Assembly (NCBI GenBank): GCA_020201305.1
Contig: JAIVHC010000013.1
Location: forward strand, 1 to 12,976
Direction of reading: 5' to 3'
DNA from: Geobacteraceae bacterium
GTDB lineage: Bacteria > Desulfobacterota > Desulfuromonadia > Desulfuromonadales > Desulfuromonadaceae
DNA length: 12,976 nt
The notes under the pieces were generated by a model. It was not told where the DNA came from. It did no database searches and saw only the letters and a program-made list of their open reading frames with translations. Shown here one piece after another: positions 7,595 through 12,976 of the stretch. The translations under genes were made by a program, and so were the position numbers. The number at the start of each line of letters is the position of its first letter. Position 1 is the stretch's first letter.

Positions 7595-7869
7595 AGCAAC
7601 GAGTAGAGGTAAATATACGCGGTCACGAGTATTTTATCCGCAGTAGTCGCAGTGAGGCTGAAATTCAGCGTGTAGCTGCATTTGTGGATGAAAAGATCAA
7701 CGGCGTTATGGCTTCCGGTGCTACGGTAGATAGCCTGCATGCAACTATTCTGGCTTTTATGAATGTCGCGGGTCTTTACATTGATCTGCAGGAAAAGGTG
7801 GATCAGGAGGAGGACGCCGCAGAGCGCATAAAAGCACTGAACCAGAAACTTGAGAATGCCCTGAAATAA
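7591..7869 (+). CDS. zapA: Cell division protein ZapA
   Basis: A 92-residue ZapA, which binds FtsZ and cross-links protofilaments at the septum. The N-terminal globular part has VEVNIRGHEYFIRS (residues 5-18), then SEAEIQRVAAFVDEKI (20-36), the usual ZapA helix. The second half is the dimerising coiled-coil helix, ending in KALNQKLENALK. The start is TTG 7591, overlapping the upstream stop as TTGA, with a good GGGAG at 7581-7585. No in-frame ATG lies near the N-terminus. Length and order (zapB-like, zapA, RNA region, fthC) match the proteobacterial arrangement. Confidence 0.9.
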   Translation: MKQRVEVNIRGHEYFIRSSRSEAEIQRVAAFVDEKINGVMASGATVDSLHATILAFMNVAGLYIDLQEKVDQEEDAAERIKALNQKLENALK

Positions 7870-7902
7870 AGATATATTCAGGGCTCTTCAGTCCAGGCAG
7901 AG

Positions 7903-7938
7903 ATTCCTCTTCGATCGTAACAGATCGGGGTGTGGAAT
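7903..7938 (+). other. stem-loop downstream of zapA
   Basis: ATTCC (7903-7907) pairs with GGAAT (7934-7938), and CTTCGATC (7909-7916) with GATCGGGG (7923-7930) including two G-U pairs. The loop is GTAACA. No T-run follows, so it is not a standard terminator. It may be part of a longer structured RNA or protect the 3' end of the zapA message. Confidence 0.45.
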
Positions 7939-8004
7939 GCAGATACTACGGAGCGTGTGTGAAGATAGTAGGTTCCGGGTATTCGATTCAATACATGCAA
8001 GTGG

Positions 8005-8040
8005 CCAGACAGAAATAGATATTGATTCAATGTTGTCTGG
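8005..8040 (+). other. 7-bp stem with inner hairpin
   Basis: CCAGACA (8005-8011) and TGTCTGG (8034-8040) are perfect complements enclosing a small ATTG/CAAT hairpin. It lies 10 bases before TATAAA (8051-8056), the likely -10 for the following RNA, but has no T-run. Its role is unknown. Confidence 0.4.
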
Positions 8041-8061
8041 CGCGGATTTATATAAAGGTCG

Positions 8062-8210
8062 GTCATAGTCGGTTTCAGCGATGCCAAGCATAAGTTCAAT
8101 ACGTTGCAGGGAGTTTACCCCTCTCTGCTGGACAAAATGTCTGCCAGTTCGTTGATAAACCTGGGGCAACATGTATTCAGGGCTGGTTAATCCACCAAAC
8201 TGACCCAATG
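8062..8210 (+). ncRNA. ssrS: structured RNA, 6S RNA (ssrS) candidate
   Basis: One extended rod can be drawn by hand. The closing stem is GTCGGTTT (8068-8075) with AAACTGAC (8197-8204), plus CAT/ATG at 8063-8065 and 8208-8210. A large, partly paired internal bubble follows, with CC-a-AGC (8084-8089) against GCTGG (8182-8186). The upper stem pairs AATACGTTGC (8098-8107) with GCAAC and GTATT (8166-8177, two-base bulge). Next come GTTTA (8113-8117) with TAAAC (8156-8160) and an apical GACA-AAA-TGTC hairpin (8131-8141). A closing stem, big central bubble and terminal stem in about 150-170 bases is 6S architecture. Between zapA and fthC is its classic locus in Proteobacteria. 6S RNA mimics an open promoter and sequesters sigma-70 RNA polymerase. 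I could not match primary sequence to a known 6S, so identity and ends are tentative. TATAAA at 8051-8056 may be its -10. Confidence 0.42.
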
Positions 8211-8220
8211 TAACTCCCTT

Positions 8221-8245
8221 AAACACCACATGTCTGTGGCTGTTT
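8221..8245 (+). terminator. possible terminator hairpin after the structured RNA
   Basis: AAACACCACA (8221-8230) pairs with TGTGGCTGTTT (8235-8245) through ten pairs and one bulged C, with loop TGTC. The stem has an A-tract before and TTT on the descending side. The following bases (CCCTA) lack a clean T-run, so termination strength is doubtful. Confidence 0.35.
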
Positions 8246-8319
8246 CCCTATCTCCTATCTGTTGCAATAACTAGTGTTTAAAATCTTTAGGTATAAGTGC
8301 CTACGAGTGCGCGCATAGC

Positions 8320-8345
8320 TTTTGCTGAGTTAGCGTAGCGCAAAA
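8320..8345. repeat. TTTTGC/GCAAAA inverted repeat upstream of fthC
   Basis: TTTTGC (8320-8325) and GCAAAA (8340-8345) are complementary across 14 bases. An inner GCT/AGC pairing is an alternative. The heptamer CGTAGCG is repeated at 8334-8340 and 8348-8354. A similar TTTTGCG/CGCAAAA element lies at 12850-12868. Confidence 0.35.
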
Positions 8346-8384
8346 TACGTAGCGTGAAGATGTCTCTTGTTGTGGGCAGAATCA

Positions 8385-9008
8385 ATGCCGGAATCGAGTA
8401 AGTTGCACACAGAGAAAACAATTCTCAGACAGTATCATCTCAGACAACGTAAGCGCATGGAGAGAAGTCTGGTGTGGGATTTGAGTTGTCGAATCCAGAG
8501 AAGGTTGCTCGATCTGACTTTCTTTTCTAGGGCATGTACTGTTGGGCTGTACGCCCCGTTGGGCAACGAAGTGGATACACAGATGTTGTGCGAAGAAAAA
8601 CTGGGGGGCGGTGGAGTGGTTGCTTACCCCGGGGTGATGCACCAGAATATGGAGTATGTGCGCTACTCTAGCGATTGCGCTTGGGTGGCTGGCGCTTTTG
8701 GCATACTGCAACCACATGTAGAGACTCAGCAGTATACCGAATGTGTAGTCGCGCCTGAGCATTTTGATGTGGTAGTCGTTCCCGGAGTGGCATTTGACCG
8801 CTCTGGCAGTCGGCTCGGCTATGGCAAAGGTTTTTACGACCGATATCTGCCTCAGTGCAGGGCACAGTGTGTCTTTGTCGGTCTGGCATATGATTTTCAA
8901 TTAGAGGATAGGCTTCCGTGTGAAGGGCATGATGTCTACCTCGACTATGTCGTCACCGAGAAGGAGACCATCGAGTGTACGGCGGTGAGGCATTGCTTGT
9001 CGGATTGA
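8385..9008 (+). CDS. fthC: 5-formyltetrahydrofolate cyclo-ligase
   Basis: Converts 5-formyl-THF to 5,10-methenyl-THF using ATP, returning this folate to the active one-carbon pool (YgfA/FAU1/MTHFS family). From ATG 8385 it has 207 residues, normal for the family. The signature PGVAFDRSGSRLGYGKGFYDRYL region lies at 133-155, containing the nucleotide and substrate-binding loop. The N-terminal basic helix (LRQYHLRQRKRM, 19-25 core) and VGLYAPLGNEVDT (53-65) are also typical. Its start is unclear: TTG 8367 is in frame six codons upstream and neither has a good Shine-Dalgarno. It follows the candidate 6S RNA, an arrangement in which the two are often co-transcribed in Proteobacteria. Confidence 0.93.
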   Translation: MPESSKLHTEKTILRQYHLRQRKRMERSLVWDLSCRIQRRLLDLTFFSRACTVGLYAPLGNEVDTQMLCEEKLGGGGVVAYPGVMHQNMEYVRYSSDCAWVAGAFGILQPHVETQQYTECVVAPEHFDVVVVPGVAFDRSGSRLGYGKGFYDRYLPQCRAQCVFVGLAYDFQLEDRLPCEGHDVYLDYVVTEKETIECTAVRHCLSD

Positions 9009-9032
9009 ACACGGGTTAGTTATTCAACACAT

Positions 9033-9052
9033 TAGCGCATAAGCGCTGGAGG
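9033..9052 (+). promoter_or_regulatory. hairpin adjoining the rny ribosome binding site
   Basis: AGCGC-ATAA-GCGCT is a 5-bp GC-rich stem with a four-base loop (9034-9047). It ends directly at the Shine-Dalgarno GGAGG (9048-9052), which is ten bases before ATG 9063. The stem does not cover GGAGG itself but would affect ribosome access or mark a processing site. Confidence 0.45.
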
Positions 9053-9062
9053 TTATACAGCT

Positions 9063-10625
9063 ATGGATGGTGGATTGGTATTTTTCCTGTTGGTCGTCGC
9101 AGTGGCGGGAGGAGGCTTTGCCGGCTCGCTCATGCGCCAGCGCATGGACGAATCACGCACCGGCAGTGCAGAGCAACTTGCGCAGCAAATTGTCAGTGAT
9201 GCAAAAAAAGAGGCTTCGACTCTGCGTAAAGAGGCAGAGTTGCAGGCCAAGGATACCGTGTTTGAGGCCAAATCCGCTTGGGAGAGTGAAGCGCGCGACC
9301 TTAGACGTGAACTGCAATCCCAGGAGAAGCGCCTCAATCAGCGCGAGGAGAATCTGGATCGGAAGGATCTCGCTCTCGAAGAGCGGGATCGTGATCTGCA
9401 GAAGCGCGAACGTGACCTCGCCTCCCAGGAGGGACGGGCTCGCAAGATGGAAAGTGATGCTGCAGAGTTGCTTGAGCAGCGCCGCGTAACCCTCGAAGAG
9501 GCTGCATCCCTTTCATCGGAAGAGGCAAAAAAACAGCTTATCCAGGGCCTCGAAAGCCAGGCGCGCCACGATGCTGCGAAGAAAGTGAAGCAGATCGAGG
9601 ATGAGGCGCGTGAACAGGCAGATAAAAAGGCAAAGGAGATACTGTCGTTGGCAATTCAGCGCTATGCGGGTGATTACGTAGCAGAGAAAACCGTAAGTGT
9701 TGTTGCCCTCCCCTCAGATGAAATGAAAGGGAGGATTATCGGGCGCGAGGGGCGGAACATCCGCGCTATTGAGGCGGCTGCCGGAATTGATCTGATCATT
9801 GACGATACTCCGGAGGCGGTTATCATCTCCGGGTTTAACCCGGTTCGGCGCGAGATAGCACGCATCGCCCTCGAAAAGCTGGTAGCTGACGGGCGGGTAC
9901 ACCCGGCCCGGATTGAAGAGGTGGTGAGCAAAGCTGAAGAAGATGTGCGCCAGTCCATCCGCGAAGCAGGTGAGCAGGCCACCTTTGATGTCGGGGTGCA
10001 TGGTATTCATCCGGAGATAGTCAGGCTTATTGGACAGTTGAAGTATCGCACATCATACGGGCAGAATATTCTCAAGCATTCCCTTGAGGTGGCATTCCTG
10101 TGCGGGGTGATGGCTGCCGAAATCGGGATCAATATAAAGCAGGCCAAGCGTGCCGGATTGCTGCATGATCTGGGTAAAGCAGTGGATCACGAAGTGGAGG
10201 GTTCGCACGCTAAAATCGGCGCCGATCTCGCGCGTAAATATGGTGAGTCCGATGAAATAGTCCACGCCATAGCAGCGCACCACGAAGAAGAGAAGCCCAC
10301 TACTGTTCTCGCGGTGTTGGTTCAGGCTGCTGACGCCCTCTCTGGCGCGCGTCCCGGAGCACGGCGCGAAATGCTCGAGATGTATGTGAAGCGTCTCGAG
10401 GATCTGGAGCGTATCGGGACTTCGTTTGAGGGAGTTGAGAGTTGCTACGCCATTCAGGCCGGACGTGAGATCCGCGTCATGGTGTCCAGTTCTAAGGTAA
10501 CCGATGAGCATGCCTATGTGATTGCGCGGGATATCGCGCATAAAATTGAGGATGAAATGACATATCCGGGACAGATAAAGGTTAATGTGATACGCGAAAC
10601 CCGGGCGGTGGGTTATGCTAAGTAA
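9063..10625 (+). CDS. rny: Ribonuclease Y
   Basis: Membrane-bound endoribonuclease that starts mRNA decay. It has 520 residues, the normal length, from ATG 9063 with GGAGG at 9048-9052. Domain order is standard. A transmembrane segment (VFFLLVVAVAGGGFAGSL, 6-23) is followed by a long Glu/Arg-rich coiled coil (about 30-205). The KH RNA-binding domain has GRIIGREGRNIRA at 223-235. The HD metal-dependent domain has His368-Asp369 in LLHDLGKAVDHEVEGSH and downstream IVHAIAAHHEEE. The C-terminus VNVIRETRAVGYAK is the usual RNase Y ending. It is followed closely by the ymdB-family gene, a pairing also known from Firmicutes, where YmdB influences RNase Y-dependent processes. Confidence 0.97.
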   Translation: MDGGLVFFLLVVAVAGGGFAGSLMRQRMDESRTGSAEQLAQQIVSDAKKEASTLRKEAELQAKDTVFEAKSAWESEARDLRRELQSQEKRLNQREENLDRKDLALEERDRDLQKRERDLASQEGRARKMESDAAELLEQRRVTLEEAASLSSEEAKKQLIQGLESQARHDAAKKVKQIEDEAREQADKKAKEILSLAIQRYAGDYVAEKTVSVVALPSDEMKGRIIGREGRNIRAIEAAAGIDLIIDDTPEAVIISGFNPVRREIARIALEKLVADGRVHPARIEEVVSKAEEDVRQSIREAGEQATFDVGVHGIHPEIVRLIGQLKYRTSYGQNILKHSLEVAFLCGVMAAEIGINIKQAKRAGLLHDLGKAVDHEVEGSHAKIGADLARKYGESDEIVHAIAAHHEEEKPTTVLAVLVQAADALSGARPGARREMLEMYVKRLEDLERIGTSFEGVESCYAIQAGREIRVMVSSSKVTDEHAYVIARDIAHKIEDEMTYPGQIKVNVIRETRAVGYAK

Positions 10626-10655
10626 GGTTTTAAACGCTTGCCTGCGGAGGATTCG

Positions 10656-11441
10656 TTGAAGCTTCTATTTATTGGTGACGTTGTGGGGCGCGCCGGGCGT
10701 AATATGCTTTCTTCTCATCTGGAAAGATTGGTAGACACCTATAATGTCGATTTTGTAGTGGTTAATGGTGAGAATGCCGCAGGAGGGTTCGGCTTGACCG
10801 ATGATATAGTGCGCTCCTTCCGTAAGTTGGGCGTTCATGTCATTACTTCAGGGAACCATATCTGGGACAAAAAAGATTTTTATTCCTCCCTGAACCGATT
10901 CGAGGATGTGTTGCGCCCCGGAAACTATCCGCCCGGAGCTCCAGGACGGGGCTGCGGCGTGTATAAAACCAATATCGGCACCCGGGTGGGGGTAATGAAT
11001 CTGCAGGGGCGTGTGTTCATGGGAGAGTTGGATTGCCCCTTTCGCACTGCGGATAGGTTTTTGGAGCAGCTTGCCACAGAAACAGATGTGATTTTCGTCG
11101 ACTTCCATGCAGAAGCCACCAGTGAAAAGATGGCTCTTGCCCACTATCTCGACGGGCGTGTAGCTGCGGTGATCGGAACCCATACCCATGTGCCCACTGC
11201 TGACGAACATATTCTGCCTGGCGGGACGGCGTATCAGAGTGATGCGGGGATGACCGGAAGTCGCGATTCTGTTATCGGAGTCAGGAAGGATATTGCGGTT
11301 GAAAAATTTGTTACGCAATTGCCGGCGCGCTTCGAAGCCGCCAAAAAGGATCCAATTCTCTGTGGGGTCCTGCTCAGTATCAATGAAACAACCGGATTTT
11401 GTGACAAGATAGAACGTATTCACCGGGGGCCGGATAAGTAG
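10656..11441 (+). CDS. ymdB: YmdB-family (TIGR00282) metallophosphoesterase
   Basis: A calcineurin-like phosphoesterase of the TIGR00282/YmdB family, whose B. subtilis member hydrolyses 2',3'-cyclic nucleotides. I chose TTG 10656, giving 261 residues beginning MKLLFIGDVVGRAGR, because GGAGG (10646-10650) lies five bases upstream. An upstream in-frame TTG at 10638 would add six non-conserved residues. Visible metal ligands are Asp8, Glu39 and Asn40 in VVNGENAA, Asn67 and His68 in TSGNHIWD, His151 in DFHAEAT, and His176 and His178 in GTHTHVPTAD. The GGTAYQSDAGMTGSRDSVIG region is family-typical. Only 30 bases separate it from rny, so the two are surely one operon. The product 2',3'-cNMPs arise from RNA breakdown, consistent with its place beside RNase Y. 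Confidence 0.93.
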   Translation: MKLLFIGDVVGRAGRNMLSSHLERLVDTYNVDFVVVNGENAAGGFGLTDDIVRSFRKLGVHVITSGNHIWDKKDFYSSLNRFEDVLRPGNYPPGAPGRGCGVYKTNIGTRVGVMNLQGRVFMGELDCPFRTADRFLEQLATETDVIFVDFHAEATSEKMALAHYLDGRVAAVIGTHTHVPTADEHILPGGTAYQSDAGMTGSRDSVIGVRKDIAVEKFVTQLPARFEAAKKDPILCGVLLSINETTGFCDKIERIHRGPDK

Positions 11442-11523
11442 CGGTGTTTGAAGTAGCGTGCATGCAGTTTGACTGTTATTTAGCATAGATGAAACACATA
11501 TGGGCGACAGGCAGGATGGAAAT

Positions 11524-12816
11524 ATGAATTTTGTGGAAGAGTTGAACTGGCGCGGCATGATTCACGACATTACGCCAGGAACTGAAGAGCAGCTCCAAAA
11601 AGAGATGACCGCAGCTTATGTTGGTATAGATCCAACTGCCGACTCGCTCCATATCGGTCATCTGGTGAGTGTTATGATGCTGAAACATCTTCAGCTTGCA
11701 GGGCACAAACCTATTGCCCTAGTAGGTGGAGCCACAGGTATGATTGGTGATCCATCAATGAAGTCAGGGGAGCGCAATCTGCTCGATGAGCCCACTCTGC
11801 GTCACAATGAAAATTGCATAAAAAAACAGCTGGAGAAGTTTCTCGATTTCAAGTCAGATGCTCCCAATGCCGCTGAATTGGTGAATAACTATGACTGGAT
11901 GAAAGAGTTTACGTTCCTGGAATTTATCCGCGATATAGGCAAACATATTACAGTTAACTATATGATGGCCAAGGATAGCGTGAAGAAGCGCCTGGGCGAA
12001 GATTCCAAGTCCGGTTTGTCCTTTACCGAATTTACATACCAGCTTGTACAGGGTGCTGATTTTCTCCATTTATATCGTGAAAAAAACTGTAAATTACAGA
12101 TGGGCGGGTCAGATCAGTGGGGCAATATTATTACGGGAACAGAGCTTATCCGGCGCAAGGAAAGTGGTGAGGCCTTCGCCCTGACGTGTCCCCTTATCAC
12201 CAAAGCTGACGGGGGTAAGTTCGGAAAAACCGAAGACGGCAATGTGTGGCTGGATGCAAAACACACTACGCCATATAAATTTTATCAGTTTTGGCTCAAT
12301 GTCTCTGATGCCGATGCGGAGAAGTACATCAAGATTTTTACCCTCTTGAGTAAAGAAGATGTTGCCGCCTTGGCTCGAGACCAGGAGCTGGCCCCGCATC
12401 AACGCCCATTGCAGAAACGTTTAGCGCAGGAAGTTACCTGCATGGTGCATGGAAGGGAAGAATACGACAATGCCGTGGCAGCCTCACAGATTCTTTTCGG
12501 TAAAGCCTCGGCGGAAAATCTGTCCAAGCTGGACAAGGATACGTTCCTGGCAGTGTTTGAGGGGGTGCCGACTTTCATGGTACAGGGCAGCATCGTCGCT
12601 GCTGGTATTCCCGTAGTAGAGCTCCTGGCTTCGGAGACAGGTATCTTTCCCTCGAAGGGGGATCTGCGTCGCACTATTAAAGGTAACGGCCTTAGCATCA
12701 ATAAAGAAAAGATTTCAGATCCGGATTACATGATAGGGAATAGAGATCTTATCAATGGTGTATATCTGCTGATACAAAAGGGCAAAAAGAACTATTACAT
12801 TATTGAGGTAGTGTAG
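11524..12816 (+). CDS. tyrS: Tyrosyl-tRNA synthetase
   Basis: Charges tRNA-Tyr with tyrosine using ATP. From ATG 11524 it has 430 residues; AGGA (11513-11516) lies seven bases upstream. ATG 11500 is in frame and would add eight residues. Class I motifs are HIGH at 43-46 (PTADSLHIGHL) and KFGKT at 232-236 as the KMSKS equivalent. QMGGSDQWGN and FTEFTYQLVQGADF form the tyrosine and tRNA site. The C-terminus (about 360-430) is an S4 RNA-binding domain, with LRRTIKGNGLSIN and a KGKKNYYII ending. It is the E. coli-like TyrS type. The N-terminus (MNFVEELNWRGMIHDITPGT) and ALTCPLITKADGGKFGKTE recall Bacteroidota enzymes in particular, which may indicate horizontal transfer. Confidence 0.97.
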   Translation: MNFVEELNWRGMIHDITPGTEEQLQKEMTAAYVGIDPTADSLHIGHLVSVMMLKHLQLAGHKPIALVGGATGMIGDPSMKSGERNLLDEPTLRHNENCIKKQLEKFLDFKSDAPNAAELVNNYDWMKEFTFLEFIRDIGKHITVNYMMAKDSVKKRLGEDSKSGLSFTEFTYQLVQGADFLHLYREKNCKLQMGGSDQWGNIITGTELIRRKESGEAFALTCPLITKADGGKFGKTEDGNVWLDAKHTTPYKFYQFWLNVSDADAEKYIKIFTLLSKEDVAALARDQELAPHQRPLQKRLAQEVTCMVHGREEYDNAVAASQILFGKASAENLSKLDKDTFLAVFEGVPTFMVQGSIVAAGIPVVELLASETGIFPSKGDLRRTIKGNGLSINKEKISDPDYMIGNRDLINGVYLLIQKGKKNYYIIEVV

Positions 12817-12849
12817 TTTTTATGCTCCTGGGTGGATTATCAGGGTTTG

Positions 12850-12868
12850 TTTTGCGATAAGCGCAAAA
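12850..12868. repeat. perfect 7-bp inverted repeat downstream of tyrS
   Basis: TTTTGCG (12850-12856) and CGCAAAA (12862-12868) are perfect complements with loop ATAAG. It may serve as a weak terminator for tyrS, but no T-run follows on the plus strand. It ends four bases before the -35 of the next promoter, so it could also be an upstream regulatory site. Confidence 0.45.
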
Positions 12869-12872
12869 GGAG

Positions 12873-12901
12873 TTGACTCTTGCAGGAGGCGCGTGTATAA
12901 C
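12873..12901 (+). promoter_or_regulatory. strong sigma-70 promoter reading out of the window
   Basis: TTGACT (12873-12878), a 17-base spacer and TATAAC (12896-12901) give five of six matches at each box with ideal spacing. It is the best promoter in the window. It fires rightwards, so its gene lies beyond the edge. Confidence 0.65.
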
Positions 12902-12920
12902 CACGGTTCTGTTTCGAAAA

Positions 12921-12976
12921 CACGCCGGGATCATTAGACAAGGCGTGCCGAGTAGAGAGAAAGAAAGAGAAGGAAG
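12921..12976 (+). other. leader of the next transcription unit (hairpin plus purine tract)
   Basis: Downstream of the promoter, CACGCC (12921-12926) pairs with GGCGTG (12942-12947). From 12952 the sequence is an unbroken A/G run apart from one T, ending AGAAGGAAG. This could be an rRNA operon leader, or the purine run could contain the ribosome binding site of a protein gene starting just past the edge. Confidence 0.4.

Larger units (their letters stand above)
7870..8384. other. 515-base intergenic region rich in inverted repeats, no supported protein gene
   Basis: In order it holds a hairpin at 7903-7938, the small stem GTATT/AATAC (7979-7983 and 7990-7994), a CCAGACA/TGTCTGG stem at 8005-8040, a long rod-like fold at about 8062-8210, a bulged hairpin at 8221-8245 and an inverted repeat at 8320-8345. 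The 11-mer TATTCAGGGCT occurs twice in direct orientation (7875-7885 and 8174-8184). The segment 7891-7903 can also pair with 8122-8133 (12 pairs, one bulge), an alternative long-range fold. A 113-codon minus-strand frame crosses it but looks accidental. Confidence 0.6.

Noticed and set aside
7970..7996. tRNA T-arm-like sequence (TTCGATTC flanked by GTA and AATAC)
   Set aside because: The stem and loop lengths do not fit a T-arm and no acceptor, D or anticodon arm can be placed around it.
7888..8229. 113-codon minus-strand frame across the structured region (starts GTG GTG)
   Set aside because: No recognisable domain, GTG start without a ribosome binding site, and it lies on top of strong inverted repeats, which makes an accidental open frame more likely. 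A protein search would settle it.
7870..8384. SRP RNA, RNase P RNA or tmRNA in the gap
   Set aside because: The conserved cores I know for these (SRP GGAA-tetraloop domain, RNase P GAGGAAAGTCC-like P4 strand, tmRNA ends) are not visible on the plus strand.
10848..11558. 236-codon minus-strand frame opposite ymdB
   Set aside because: It is the shadow of a well-recognised gene with intact catalytic residues and shows no domain pattern of its own.
1..12976. CRISPR arrays, insertion sequences, defence or toxin-antitoxin genes
   Set aside because: No regularly spaced repeats, transposase frames, terminal repeats or small two-gene modules other than zapB-like/zapA were found.

Overview
This 12,976-base window looks like a core, vertically maintained region of a bacterial chromosome, with about 50% GC judged by eye. 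Almost all genes lie on the plus strand in a tight series: smc, a Roadblock/LC7 (MglB-like) gene, ftsY, a zapB-like gene, zapA, a structured non-coding stretch, fthC (5-formyl-THF cyclo-ligase), rny (RNase Y), a ymdB-family phosphoesterase and tyrS. The order zapA - structured RNA - fthC is the classic proteobacterial 6S RNA neighbourhood. Adding rny and ymdB, plus a membrane-anchored FtsY, points to Desulfobacterota (Desulfuromonadales-like 'Deltaproteobacteria'). That assignment is inference from gene order and recalled family features. No rRNA is present to settle it, and the TyrS is instead of a type I associate with Bacteroidota.

Layout. (1) 1-1970, minus strand: the N-terminal 656 residues of a large envelope protein with one N-terminal membrane anchor followed by beta-rich AsmA-like sequence. 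It stays open and runs off the left edge. (2) 1971-2169: divergent intergenic region with a perfect TATAAT for smc and a 6+6 palindrome lying over its -35 region. (3) 2170-5525: smc, broken by a frameshift between 3477 and 3507 into an N-terminal half (head and N-arm) and a C-terminal half (hinge, C-arm and head). (4) 5579-7345: the Roadblock gene and ftsY. (5) 7403-7869: two small divisome genes, with a possible internal promoter just upstream. (6) 7870-8384: 515 bases without a convincing protein gene but rich in inverted repeats, including a long rod-shaped fold at about 8062-8210 that is my best candidate for 6S RNA. (7) 8385-11441: fthC, rny and ymdB, the last two coupled closely. (8) 11524-12816: tyrS. 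(9) 12817-12976: an inverted repeat, then a near-consensus sigma-70 promoter reading out of the window, possibly for an rRNA operon or another highly expressed unit.

Functionally the genes cover chromosome organisation (SMC), co-translational membrane targeting (FtsY), Z-ring assembly (ZapA and the ZapB-like coiled coil), folate one-carbon salvage, mRNA turnover (RNase Y, with YmdB) and tRNA charging. I see no mobile element, CRISPR array or defence system. The points most worth checking are the smc lesion with its short N-terminal arm, the unassigned structured RNA region, and the Roadblock gene beside the SRP-receptor GTPase.
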